A stretch of 8,993 nt of DNA from Methanothrix sp. (GTDB lineage: Archaea; Halobacteriota; Methanosarcinia; Methanotrichales; Methanotrichaceae), in assembly GCA_028688175.1 (NCBI GenBank), contig JAQTYS010000106.1:1-8993 (forward strand), given 5' to 3'. Below the pieces are notes generated by a model. That model saw nothing but the letters and a program-made list of their open reading frames with translations, made no database searches and was not told the DNA's origin. A program made the translations under genes and the position numbers. Shown here piece after piece: positions 1-6,282 of the stretch (position 1 is its first letter; each line of letters begins with the position of its first letter).

Positions 1-920
1 TTCGATTCAGCAAAGATCAATCCATAGTAAACGTCGCGGGCGTGAAATTTGGGGGCCAGTGCGGCCAGTTGCCTTCGGTTCTATGCGGCACCATCTTCTA
101 TCAAGGGCACAAGATTGTAGCAGATGAAGAGAGAGGCGTCTTTGACCGCGCGACAGCGGAGAAGCTGATATCCCGTCAGGCTGAGCTGTCCGAGGAGACG
201 GGGTGCCCTTCGGTTTTGCACCTCTTCGCCCGCAGCATCGAAGCATTTGAAAGGTATCTTGATTTTGCCGATGGGGTCTGGAGCGGCCCATTCATCATAG
301 ATTCCGCAGATGCATCAACACGCTCTGCTGCCGCGCTGCTGGTTTCTGAACTGGGTTATGCCGACCGGGCCATCTACAACAGCATCAGCCTGGCTACGGA
401 GGAGAAAGAGATGCAGGCGCTGCTGGAAAGCGAGATCGACTCTTCAATCATCCTGGCATACAACCCTTCCCAGCCGGGCGTGGAGGGCTCAATGGCCATT
501 CTGGAGACGGGCGGAAATGTGCGCGAGAAGGGCCTTCTGGCCGCAGCTCAGGAGAATGGAATTCACAATCTTCTCATCGATCCGGCTGTGCTGCCCCTGG
601 GCAGCGGCGCCGGGTCGGCTCTGCGCTTTTGCGTGGCTGCCAAGGCGCGTCTGGGCTTGCCGGTGGGCTCGGGCATTCACAACGCCGTATCCTCCTGGCC
701 CTGGCTGTCCAAAAAAGAGACGACGATCAAGAAGGGCTGCGATGCGGCGGCAGGAGCCATGCAGCTCCTGGCGGGAGCGGACTTCTTGCTGTACGGCCCA
801 ATCGAGAGCGCTGATATTATCTTTCCGGCTGCGGCGTTGGCCGATATCCTCATTGCCGAGGCGGTGCGCGACCTGGATATCGCTCCAGGAGAGGGGCATC
901 CTTTGTACAGATTGGTTTAG
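1..920 (+). CDS. mtrH: Tetrahydromethanopterin S-methyltransferase subunit H (5' end cut by window)
   Basis: MtrH is the peripheral cytoplasmic subunit of the Mtr complex. It moves the methyl group between tetrahydromethanopterin (or sarcinapterin) and the corrinoid on MtrA, in the Na+-pumping step to methyl-coenzyme M. The reading frame is open to the window edge, with first full codon at base 3 (RFSKDQSIVNVAG before VKFGGQ). That matches the usual MtrH N-terminus, so only the start codon and one or two residues are missing. The GTG at 42 is therefore an internal Val, not the start. Family landmarks seen: VKFGGQ near the N-terminus, TIFYQGHKIV, IDSADAST, the central NPSQPGVEG, GLPVGSGIHNAVSSWPWL, LLYGPIESADIIFP and the GHPLYRLV tail. 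About 305 residues, normal for the shorter Methanosarcinia-type MtrH. The codons are GC-rich, unlike the next genes. MtrH is normally last in mtrEDCBAFGH, which fits a stop at 920 followed by a convergent gene. A stand-alone MtrH paralogue is possible because upstream genes are out of view. Confidence 0.93.
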   Translation, partial: RFSKDQSIVNVAGVKFGGQCGQLPSVLCGTIFYQGHKIVADEERGVFDRATAEKLISRQAELSEETGCPSVLHLFARSIEAFERYLDFADGVWSGPFIIDSADASTRSAAALLVSELGYADRAIYNSISLATEEKEMQALLESEIDSSIILAYNPSQPGVEGSMAILETGGNVREKGLLAAAQENGIHNLLIDPAVLPLGSGAGSALRFCVAAKARLGLPVGSGIHNAVSSWPWLSKKETTIKKGCDAAAGAMQLLAGADFLLYGPIESADIIFPAAALADILIAEAVRDLDIAPGEGHPLYRLV

Positions 921-962
921 GGCTGCGACGATGTTGTGTGTAGGTTTAATAAATACATGTTA

Positions 963-2396
963 TCAAGCAATTCGATTTCCTATTGGTGCTTTCGGGCAAC
1001 GTGGGTCTGGCCAATGTGGACGGTGAATTCCATAAGACTTAATGCATTCGCGAAAACATCTGCCGAGTCCTTCATGACAGGTACGAAAATCTAGACAATC
1101 CCTGCAAGCTCCATCTGGAACCAAGGCTTGACTTGGATGTGCGAGTTCCATCGCCTTTGGAGATGCCCAAATTTCCATTAGACTTTGTTTATTCAGATCT
1201 CCTATTATAAAGCTATCATGAAAATACAATTCTTCACAAATGGTCACTCTGCCATCGGGGAGCACGACAAATCCACGTCTGCTTGCTGTACAAAAGGATC
1301 TTTTAGAAAATCTAGTGGTCCTTTCAGCTTCATCTCCTTTGTATGGATCGCTGACCAAGCCGCTAAAAAATATTTTAGCGGGAAATATATTTTTTATTTT
1401 GTCAAAATCATTCTTGAATATATGAATCATTTCTGATGGACAAAACATATTCTCATGATGATGGTAAATAGATCGCCCATAGCATGTAAAGTTTGATTTA
1501 ATTATGTAAGGCTGTTTTGTAAGATATTTGGCCAGGTTTATTGCATCTCGGATATTATATGGTGTCAGAACTGTATTTGTACGAACCTTGATACCAATTT
1601 CGCCCAAATAGTTTAATGTTTGCAGGATCCTATTACCATAACCAGGACTCACTGCTACTAAATCGTCGATAATGTTAGAATCCAAGGCATCAATGCTAAT
1701 CTGTATAGTAGATAACCCCATTTCAGATAAGCGTTCAATTTGATCTTTAGAAAGAGGATATTTGGTCGGTATATTCGGGTACATCCCCCTTGATAATGTA
1801 TATTCAATCAACTCAAAAGCATCGGATCTGCAGAATATATCTCCTCCAGAGAAGTTAACCGTTTCAATGCCGCAATTTTTTGCTTGCCTTAATAAATCTT
1901 TAAATAATGGTACATCAAATTCTTTTCCACGAAATCCATTTCGATCTGCGTAGCAATATCGGCAATTAGTGTAACAACGCATCGTAGGCAACACAATCAT
2001 GCTGCACGGAATATTGCATCTAGGATCATCAGGTATTAATTGATTTTTATCTGGGATGAATGCTTTTGGGTCATATAAGCGCATTGATTTAATATCAATG
2101 TCAGAAACATCGATAATGAATGTCCCAATTGTATGCTCATTATTTACAGGCAGCGATAGCAGGGCATCTACTTCATGAGATGCTGTTTGTGTATCTAGGT
2201 CGAATAAGTAAGCAACTATTTCAACTACGTCGGTTAGATCCCTTTTACCGTTAAATAGCGATAAGGTTATTGCTTGTGCTGGATTAAGAAATCTAAAACA
2301 GTTTCCATATATAGAATTTGTTGGATTTACAGAGAAAAGAATAGCTCTGTTGCCATCAGGTCTTATTTTAATATGAGGACTTACGATTAAGCCCAT
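963..2396 (-). CDS. Radical SAM/SPASM peptide maturase with PqqD-like N-terminal domain
   Basis: A 477-residue protein predicted to use an S-adenosylmethionine radical to install a crosslink in a ribosomally made peptide. Residues about 1-85 resemble a PqqD-type RiPP recognition element (LNPAQAITLSLFNGKRDLTD, then a helix that would grip the leader). The radical SAM core has the [4Fe-4S] motif CX3CX2C at C141, C145, C148 (CYTNCRYCYA), the GGE-like motif SGGD at 183-186, and a strand QISIDALD at 232-239. The C-terminal SPASM region carries C369, C387 (GRVTIC), C431, C434, C440, C447, C451 and C467, enough for two auxiliary [4Fe-4S] clusters. The ATG is supported by GAGGTAAT seven bases upstream. 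The gene for a 61-residue Cys-rich peptide lies 110 bases upstream on the same strand and is the obvious substrate. The gene is AT-rich compared with mtrH, with which it converges. The family assignment is firm; the exact crosslink chemistry is unknown. Confidence 0.9.
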   Translation of the reverse strand: MGLIVSPHIKIRPDGNRAILFSVNPTNSIYGNCFRFLNPAQAITLSLFNGKRDLTDVVEIVAYLFDLDTQTASHEVDALLSLPVNNEHTIGTFIIDVSDIDIKSMRLYDPKAFIPDKNQLIPDDPRCNIPCSMIVLPTMRCYTNCRYCYADRNGFRGKEFDVPLFKDLLRQAKNCGIETVNFSGGDIFCRSDAFELIEYTLSRGMYPNIPTKYPLSKDQIERLSEMGLSTIQISIDALDSNIIDDLVAVSPGYGNRILQTLNYLGEIGIKVRTNTVLTPYNIRDAINLAKYLTKQPYIIKSNFTCYGRSIYHHHENMFCPSEMIHIFKNDFDKIKNIFPAKIFFSGLVSDPYKGDEAERTTRFSKRSFCTASRRGFVVLPDGRVTICEELYFHDSFIIGDLNKQSLMEIWASPKAMELAHPSQALVPDGACRDCLDFRTCHEGLGRCFRECIKSYGIHRPHWPDPRCPKAPIGNRIA

Positions 2397-2403
2397 CGGC
2401 TAC

Positions 2404-2411
2404 ATTACCTC
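2404..2411 (-). promoter_or_regulatory. Ribosome binding site of the radical SAM gene
   Basis: On the minus strand GAGGTAAT sits seven bases before the ATG at 2396. It is a good anti-Shine-Dalgarno match for an archaeon and settles the start, so the PqqD-like N-terminal segment is genuinely part of the protein. Confidence 0.7.
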
Positions 2412-2506
2412 GTAATAGTGATACAATTATAATCGATTTTGATTTGCAGTACGTGCATTTTTTTGGTTACTTAAATGTCCAAGGAATGTTCCTCTACTGT
2501 TCAGTT

Positions 2507-2692
2507 CTAATCCCCGTTTTCTCTACTAGCAGAGCATTGTCCATATTGGCGACCATCTTCACAAGAAGTCTGGCAACCATTAACACAGTAAGTAATGCAA
2601 ATGCCTTTTGATTCCATAATGAACTCGGTACCTGTATGTTGAATAGCTATTTTAAGCTCATCCAACTCCTTTTTGAGGTCTTCTAGCTCCAT
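2507..2692 (-). CDS. Cys-rich small peptide, candidate RiPP precursor
   Basis: A 61-residue peptide. Residues 1-18 (MELEDLKKELDELKIAIQ) are charged and helix-prone, as expected of a leader read by a PqqD-like domain. From residue 31 comes a Cys-rich core with C32, C36, C40, C44 and C53, spaced CX3CX3CX3CX8C (ICITYCVNGCQTSC, then EDGRQYGQC), ending SASRENGD. The regular CX3C spacing and a radical SAM/SPASM maturase next downstream point to a thioether-crosslinked peptide such as a ranthipeptide or sactipeptide. I chose the ATG at 2692 because GGTG stands seven bases before it and a TATA box lies about 49 bases before it. An upstream in-frame ATG at 2731 would lie before the predicted transcript start and adds an unconvincing 13-residue extension. 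No signal peptide or recognisable protease site is visible. Alternatively it is an unmodified metal-binding peptide. The family is not recognised; the RiPP role is inferred from context. Confidence 0.7.
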   Translation of the reverse strand: MELEDLKKELDELKIAIQHTGTEFIMESKGICITYCVNGCQTSCEDGRQYGQCSASRENGD

Positions 2693-2699
2693 GGAACTA

Positions 2700-2703
2700 C
2701 ACC
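2700..2703 (-). promoter_or_regulatory. Ribosome binding site deciding the start of the Cys-rich peptide
   Basis: On the minus strand GGTG lies seven bases upstream of the ATG at 2692. It is a short match to the archaeal GGAGGTGA consensus. It favours this start over the ATG at 2731, which has no such motif. Confidence 0.4.
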
Positions 2704-2737
2704 ATCTTTCTAACCTTATATGATGATACATAATATG

Positions 2738-2745
2738 CTATATAA
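2738..2745 (-). promoter_or_regulatory. Archaeal TATA box for the peptide / radical SAM operon
   Basis: On the minus strand TTATATAG closely matches the archaeal TTTATATA-type box. Placing the start of transcription about 26 bases downstream of its centre puts it near 2715. That gives a leader of roughly 22 bases, which contains GGTG and then the ATG at 2692. No equally good box lies just before the radical SAM gene, so the two genes are probably co-transcribed from here. Confidence 0.5.
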
Positions 2746-2933
2746 GCATCTCTATTTTCCATTTTTTTGCTCCGGTAGTTTAGGCATGAAGAATCATTAT
2801 ATTCATGTCGAATCTGTAATTATAGACGTTCATTAGGAGGCGCTCTTCCTGGAGTTCCGCTCTGGTCTGGGTAAGGCCTGAACGGGTTTTTAAATCTTGA
2901 TCATAAGTGCCAATGTTCTGATGCTATCTCATG

Positions 2934-2956
2934 GTGCAGGAGTCTCATCCCTGCAC
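2934..2956. repeat. Perfect 7-bp inverted repeat (hairpin)
   Basis: GTGCAGG at 2934-2940 and CCTGCAC at 2950-2956 can pair around a nine-base loop. It lies about 107-129 bases past the stop of the membrane-protein gene on the minus strand and has no T tract, so it is not a clear terminator. It could be an RNA stem in the trailer or a protein site. Its function is unknown. Confidence 0.4.
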
Positions 2957-3062
2957 AGGAACATAATTTAAGATCGGCATGCATTGAGGGTAGCTAGATA
3001 GAATCACCAAATTCTTACTGGTTAGACTCGCCAGGCTCACATACTCGCAAAAACTCATGTAG

Positions 3063-3473
3063 TTACTGGGGCTCAATTTCATCTCGTATATATCTACTTT
3101 TTAATCTATTTAGGTCTTCAAGAATATCTTTTTTATGAGCATTATTACACTTGTTCAAACGACGGACAAAAATGCAACATAATATAGTGCATACGAGAGC
3201 TGCAATACCAACTGTAATAAATGGCCAATAAATTTGAGTACCTGGTGGCAATGTAAATGCTGTGGCAAAGGCCGTGATCATTATAGCAACAAATCCACCA
3301 AATGCAATGTTGAATATGATACCAATATCCTCAATGGAACCTATTCTTGATTCCAGGTGAGACCAATCGGATTCGGGAACAGGAACCACTCTCTCTTTTA
3401 TCGGAGATGGTACTTCGTATGTGACTGTTATAGGTTCGATCCGAATATCTGGGGTAGTATTAGGAACGTCCAT
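3063..3473 (-). CDS. Small two-helix membrane protein of unknown function
   Basis: A 136-residue protein that I do not recognise. Residues 1-49 are polar and proline-rich (PITVTYEVPSPIKERVVPVP). There are two clear hydrophobic helices at about 50-72 (IGIIFNIAFGGFVAIMITAF) and 82-104 (YWPFITVGIAALVCTILCC). The cytosolic tail is charged, begins RRLNK and is likely coiled-coil (KKDILEDLNRLKSRY). The positive residues after helix 2 suggest that both ends face the cytoplasm. The ATG at 3473 is preceded by GGAG and GAGGC on the minus strand. These lie within or just after the end of the nuclease gene, whose stop is only 11 bases upstream, so translation is probably coupled and the two proteins probably act together. 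A membrane-anchored partner or effector of the nuclease is an inference from this arrangement only. Confidence 0.72.
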   Translation of the reverse strand: MDVPNTTPDIRIEPITVTYEVPSPIKERVVPVPESDWSHLESRIGSIEDIGIIFNIAFGGFVAIMITAFATAFTLPPGTQIYWPFITVGIAALVCTILCCIFVRRLNKCNNAHKKDILEDLNRLKSRYIRDEIEPQ

Positions 3474-3484
3474 TATCGTCGCCT

Positions 3485-4345
3485 CTAATCTCCTTTCGAG
3501 CTGGTCTCATTTGTACCTTTAGCTATATTTTTTAATATATAACTGACAAAATCTTCGCCCTTAATCTGGATTTTTTTAGTCACAAGTATTTTTGAGATAG
3601 TGACTTCGATAGATTTCAATTTCATCTTGACTTGTGGATTTGATGTATTAATGAATGTCGATTTGTCGAATGTATAGACTACTTTTGTAGGCGGTAATTC
3701 ATCGAGTCCTTCTGGGACTAATGAATTGAATAGTACCAACGCAGTTGTAATTTCCTTATCATTTTCATCATAAAATTTCAAATTATCAGATACTTCTACC
3801 CGGATCTTTGATGCCTCGGATAGTGGTATATTTAATCGCTTAAGTTCTTGAATATTCCATTCGATATCTTGAATAAGTTTAATATTATCAAAATGCGGCG
3901 TGTATGCGCTTATATCGATATCAAACATTTTAATTCGATCGTTCCAATCCGCTTCACTAGCCTCGCGCAGTTCGTATAAAAGAATGCCTCTTCTTTTTGC
4001 GTACTCGCGAGCTGCTTCTTGATAGCCCGTATTTGATACGATTATGCCTATCGGCTGCTCGCGCAGATCGTCAAGGACACTTCTGAATTGGAATAACGTT
4101 TCTTGACCAACAGGCTTGGATAACGTCTTGACTTCAACAACGACAGAATATTTTTTATCTCCAACCAGAAATTCCCAATATATGTCAATTTGATGGGTCG
4201 CATCCTTTCCTTTTAAGAGAATGTTATGATTTACTTTTATATTATGTGCATTTTCACTCAGGATTTGGTCTAAAATTTTCAAGACTAATCGTTCATGTGT
4301 TTCTCCCATATTTTGGGCCATGATCTTCGATAGTAGTATTTGCAT
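3485..4345 (-). CDS. Mrr-like PD-(D/E)XK nuclease-domain protein
   Basis: A 286-residue protein whose N-terminal half (about 12-130) looks like the restriction-endonuclease (Mrr_cat) fold. It has a leading helix with E15/E18 (GETHERLVLKIL), D54 in HQIDIYWE, the E71-X-K73 pair in VVVEVKTLSKP, and Q86 on the following helix (ETLFQFRSVLDDL). Strand PIGIIVSNTGY and the helix EAAREYAKRRGILLYEL follow, as is typical when an Mrr domain acts on DNA. All expected catalytic residues are present, so it is probably an active DNA (less likely RNA) nuclease. Residues 150-286 are beta-rich and unrecognised. The start at 4345 is supported by a TATA box 26-33 bases upstream, which implies a leaderless transcript; later ATGs at 4321 and 4309 have no ribosome site either. 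It is followed 11 bases later by the two-helix membrane protein. A restriction or defence role is plausible, but no methyltransferase is nearby. Confidence 0.75.
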   Translation of the reverse strand: MQILLSKIMAQNMGETHERLVLKILDQILSENAHNIKVNHNILLKGKDATHQIDIYWEFLVGDKKYSVVVEVKTLSKPVGQETLFQFRSVLDDLREQPIGIIVSNTGYQEAAREYAKRRGILLYELREASEADWNDRIKMFDIDISAYTPHFDNIKLIQDIEWNIQELKRLNIPLSEASKIRVEVSDNLKFYDENDKEITTALVLFNSLVPEGLDELPPTKVVYTFDKSTFINTSNPQVKMKLKSIEVTISKILVTKKIQIKGEDFVSYILKNIAKGTNETSSKGD

Positions 4346-4370
4346 TTAAGTTTTGTTAATTGGTGCTGAG

Positions 4371-4378
4371 ATTTATAA
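4371..4378 (-). promoter_or_regulatory. TATA box for the nuclease / membrane-protein operon
   Basis: On the minus strand TTATAAAT occupies positions -33 to -26 relative to the A of the ATG at 4345. This is the standard archaeal TATA distance if transcription begins at the start codon. The absence of a Shine-Dalgarno sequence there agrees with a leaderless mRNA. Confidence 0.5.
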
Positions 4379-4726
4379 TGGCGTAAGTTGTACATACTTG
4401 AAAATACAGCTCTTTCCCGACCATTATAATCCGGTAACGTAATTTTATAAATATGCTTTCTACCTCGTAAGGTCTCTTTGGTGCACGACGGATTATTCTG
4501 CATTTTTTTTGCCGGTACAGCTTTAATAGATAGCAGGCAATTGTCGAAAATTCATTCCATAAAGTCTGGAATAATTGGACAACCAAAAGCGATTTAGATA
4601 TAGTCTGAAAATGATGAAACCGTTTCAGGTTATACATACTCATGAACACCAGGCGGCGGAAGATCGATGCCGCCAGTAATCCAGAGTGAGCATTGGGATA
4701 AGAAGCCGCAAACCCGCAGGGCTTTT

Positions 4727-4837
4727 TCATCGCACTTCCCCGTTTTTGACACCAAGCCGGGCATCTTCATCCTTCCAGTGCCCGCGAGGCGCGTGTGCTT
4801 GGCCGTCGTACGGGCTGATCAGGCTACAGTCATTGAA
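4727..4837 (-). pseudogene. Possible transposase remnant
   Basis: A 36-codon open segment on the minus strand reads in part PYDGQAHAPRGHWKDEDAR followed by LGVKNGEVR. The pattern D-X-DAR-X-G-X-K resembles the region just before the FGYK motif in IS4/IS5-type DDE transposases. The frame is closed by TGA on both sides, and neighbouring frames look protein-like in patches, as in a gene broken by frameshifts. No terminal inverted repeats or target-site duplication were found. The resemblance is from memory and short, so chance is a real alternative. Confidence 0.25.
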
Positions 4838-4927
4838 TCATCCCCGTAGTCGAACCCTGATTTTGCGGGCGCCTGGGGCAAGCCTCGAAAAGCGAGGAAA
4901 ACATGTGCGAAAATGCATCTCTTGAAC

Positions 4928-5210
4928 GAAAATCTGGAATGCAATTGCAGGAAAAGAGTTTATTGCATAGAGCTCGAAGCCATTAGCCATGTACCTTTCC
5001 CGTGAGGAAGAAGGCATTTATCAGGGCGAGCGTGGCGAGACCCTGCGCCGCATGATGGAAATCCTGGTGGCTCTGGGCGACATTTTCGGCGCAGAAAGGC
5101 TCGTGTCGGTTCGATCGGTGCAGATCGCAGGAGTGTCCTACAAGAACATCGGCGAAGCGGGCCTGAAGTGGATATCCGACCTGCAAGGCCGGGTGGTCGT
5201 GCCCAGCATC
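4928..5210 (+). repeat. Direct repeat, copy 1 (5' region of aconitase X)
   Basis: This stretch matches 8709-8993 over the promoter, the start codon and the first 74 codons. By hand count the coding parts differ at about 18 of 222 bases, mostly synonymous, and at 4 of 74 residues. Similarity begins near GAA at 4928. It stops being measurable at the window end for copy 2, so the true repeat may be longer. Confidence 0.85.
4959..4965 (+). promoter_or_regulatory. TATA-like box of the decayed aconitase X copy
   Basis: TTTATTG is preceded by the purine-rich GGAAAAGAG, a plausible BRE. It begins 30 bases before the ATG at 4989. The same element stands at exactly the same distance before the second copy, which supports a promoter for a leaderless transcript. 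No good Shine-Dalgarno precedes either ATG. Confidence 0.45.
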
Positions 5211-5994
5211 CTCAACCCGGCAGGAATGGACCTCTGCCGTCTCCTATGCCAGCTCGGTCATTGGGACGCGCACCAACCGCGAGGGAGGGCCGTCTGCCCT
5301 GGCGGCAGCGCTGGTGGAAAGACTGCTCTATACGGCTACCATCAGGACGAGAACCAACTGCCCACCCATCTGGTGGAGGTCGAGGCGGATCTGAGGGGCT
5401 CGGATTATGGGGCTCTAGGATTTCTAATGGGCAAGGTAGTCAAGGACGGAGTGCCATTTTTCCGGCTGAAGGGTCAGAGACCCGTCCCGGACGAGCTCAA
5501 GGCCCTGGGCGCAGCCATGGCAGCCAGCGGCTCGGTCGCCCTTTACTACGTGGAAAATGTTACACCTGAGCCGCCCGGCCCCTGGCAGCCGGTGGAGACA
5601 ATTTGTCTTGGCAGAAAGGAGATCGACGAGGTCTATTCCCAATACACAGGAGAAGGCGCAAATGTAGTGGCGCTGGGCTGCCCCCACTGCTCAGGCCAGG
5701 AGCTGGAGAAGATTGCCGGGCTGCTAAAGGGCCAAAAGGTGCTCATCTTTTCCGGGTGAGAAGGGCCCCACAGTGGCCTCCTACGTCATCTGCCAGCTCA
5801 AAACAAAGGGGCTTGCGCCCGTGGCCATGATCAACATCCGCTCCGAGCCGATCGTGGCCGTAGGGGCCATCATCAGCGGCATTCCTCTGGTGGACAGAGT
5901 GACGGAGGAGATTTTGCAGGTAGAGAGCGCAACTGTTGTGGTGGAGGTCGATGCCGACCGGGAGCTGGTAAGGGTCTCCGAACTGATTGGTTAG
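4989..5994 (+). pseudogene. Chimeric, decayed aconitase X (phosphomevalonate dehydratase) large + small subunit locus
   Basis: The intact enzyme (large subunit DUF521, small subunit DUF126) dehydrates 5-phosphomevalonate in the archaeal mevalonate pathway. Here the large-subunit start is clear (MYLSREEEGIYQGERGETLR through VVVPSILNPAGMD). Just after NPAGMD about 50-60 residues are missing, including the family's Cys-containing TCTPY-type segment. The sequence resumes one frame over as SAVSYASSVIGTRTNREGG (5233 on), and a lost G near 5316 restores the first frame (KTALYGYHQDENQ). The large-subunit match ends at ELEKIAGLLKGQKV. It passes straight into the C-terminal half of the small subunit, but an extra base near 5754-5757 puts TGA at 5757-5759. 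In the shifted frame EKGPTVASYV through EPIVAVGAIISGIPLVDR runs to TAG at 5992-5994. So the large-subunit C-terminus and the small-subunit N-terminus are deleted. The first 256 codons remain open and might be made, but enzyme activity is very unlikely. Confidence 0.85.
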
Positions 5995-5996
5995 CT

Positions 5997-6024
5997 GGCA
6001 TCTAATTTCAATGCCTTTCTCTTT
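5997..6024 (+). terminator. Probable intrinsic terminator after the aconitase X remnant
   Basis: GGCAT at 5997-6001 pairs with ATGCC at 6011-6015 around a nine-base loop and is followed by the pyrimidine-rich TTTCTCTTTT. It starts two bases after the TAG of the small-subunit remnant. This suggests that the remnant keeps the original end of the transcription unit. Confidence 0.45.
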
Positions 6025-6135
6025 TCGTCTCCCTTAGCAGCTTGTTGCCTTCATCAAGCACAAGAATTATATGTTTAACATAATAGCTAACTTTAATACA
6101 AAATGTAATCATATTTGCTAACATAAGAAGAAAAA

Positions 6136-6186
6136 GAGATCTGATATAGAGGTATAGCCATTGATAAATAATCAAATAAAGATCTC
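6136..6186. repeat. Nested inverted repeat
   Basis: The outer arms GAGATCT (6136-6142) and AGATCTC (6180-6186) are perfect complements. Inside them TTGAT (6161-6165) and ATCAA (6171-6175) form a second stem around AAATA. The structure lies 111 bases before the F420 flavoprotein start. It could be an operator or an RNA leader fold. The arms are short and AT-rich, so chance cannot be excluded. Confidence 0.4.
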
Positions 6187-6282
6187 ATTGCTTGCAGGAT
6201 TTGTATCTAAATGTCAAATCCAACGGGCATATCTTTTAGGTCTGGAAAGATGATGTTCATATTCGACCTGAACAGAGAATTT

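Larger units (their letters stand above)
2732..3062. other. Intergenic stretch without a supported gene
   Basis: Between the membrane-protein gene and the Cys-rich peptide gene I see no credible coding sequence on either strand. The only open stretches are very short and lack codon structure or ribosome sites. It holds the TATA box at 2738-2745 and the inverted repeat at 2934-2956. A T run (GGGTTTTTAAAT, about 2884-2895, plus strand) has no stem before it. Confidence 0.55.
4346..4927. other. Gene-free stretch with decayed sequence and hairpins
   Basis: About 580 bases lie between the nuclease promoter and the aconitase X repeat with no intact gene. The left part is AT-rich and the right part GC-rich, so a composition boundary lies near 4640. 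Seen here are an inverted repeat GGCGGC/GCCGCC at 4652-4657 and 4669-4674, and a weak stem AAGCC/GGCTT at 4703-4724 running into a T tract on the plus strand. A stem CCTCG/CGAGG lies at 4883-4897, and a probable transposase scrap at 4727-4837. The longer open frames on the minus strand (for example 4356-4730) have no ribosome site and no recognisable domain. Confidence 0.5.

Noticed and set aside
310..1026. 238-codon plus-strand open frame inside mtrH
   Set aside because: It is an Arg/Trp/Cys-rich shadow of mtrH in another frame and runs over the convergent radical SAM stop.
2482..2493. Palindrome AGGAA-TG-TTCCT between the peptide and radical SAM genes
   Set aside because: A two-base loop and no T tract argue against a terminator, and it is too short to claim as an operator.
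4606..4626. ATGATGA with CTGA nearby, resembling a C/D box guide RNA
   Set aside because: No complete C, D', C', D set at normal spacing was found.
4380..4640. Two similar minus-strand segments encoding MYNL (near 4388 and 4634)
   Set aside because: The similarity is only about 18 bases and neither lies in a credible gene.
4356..4730. Minus-strand 124-codon open frame starting MKKPCGFAASYPN
   Set aside because: It has no ribosome site or domain, its composition changes midway, and it overlaps the nuclease promoter. It looks like chance or decayed sequence.
4849..4862. Minus-strand GGTTCGACTAC, reminiscent of a tRNA T-loop
   Set aside because: The flanking bases do not form a 5-bp T stem, and no acceptor, D or anticodon arm can be drawn around it.
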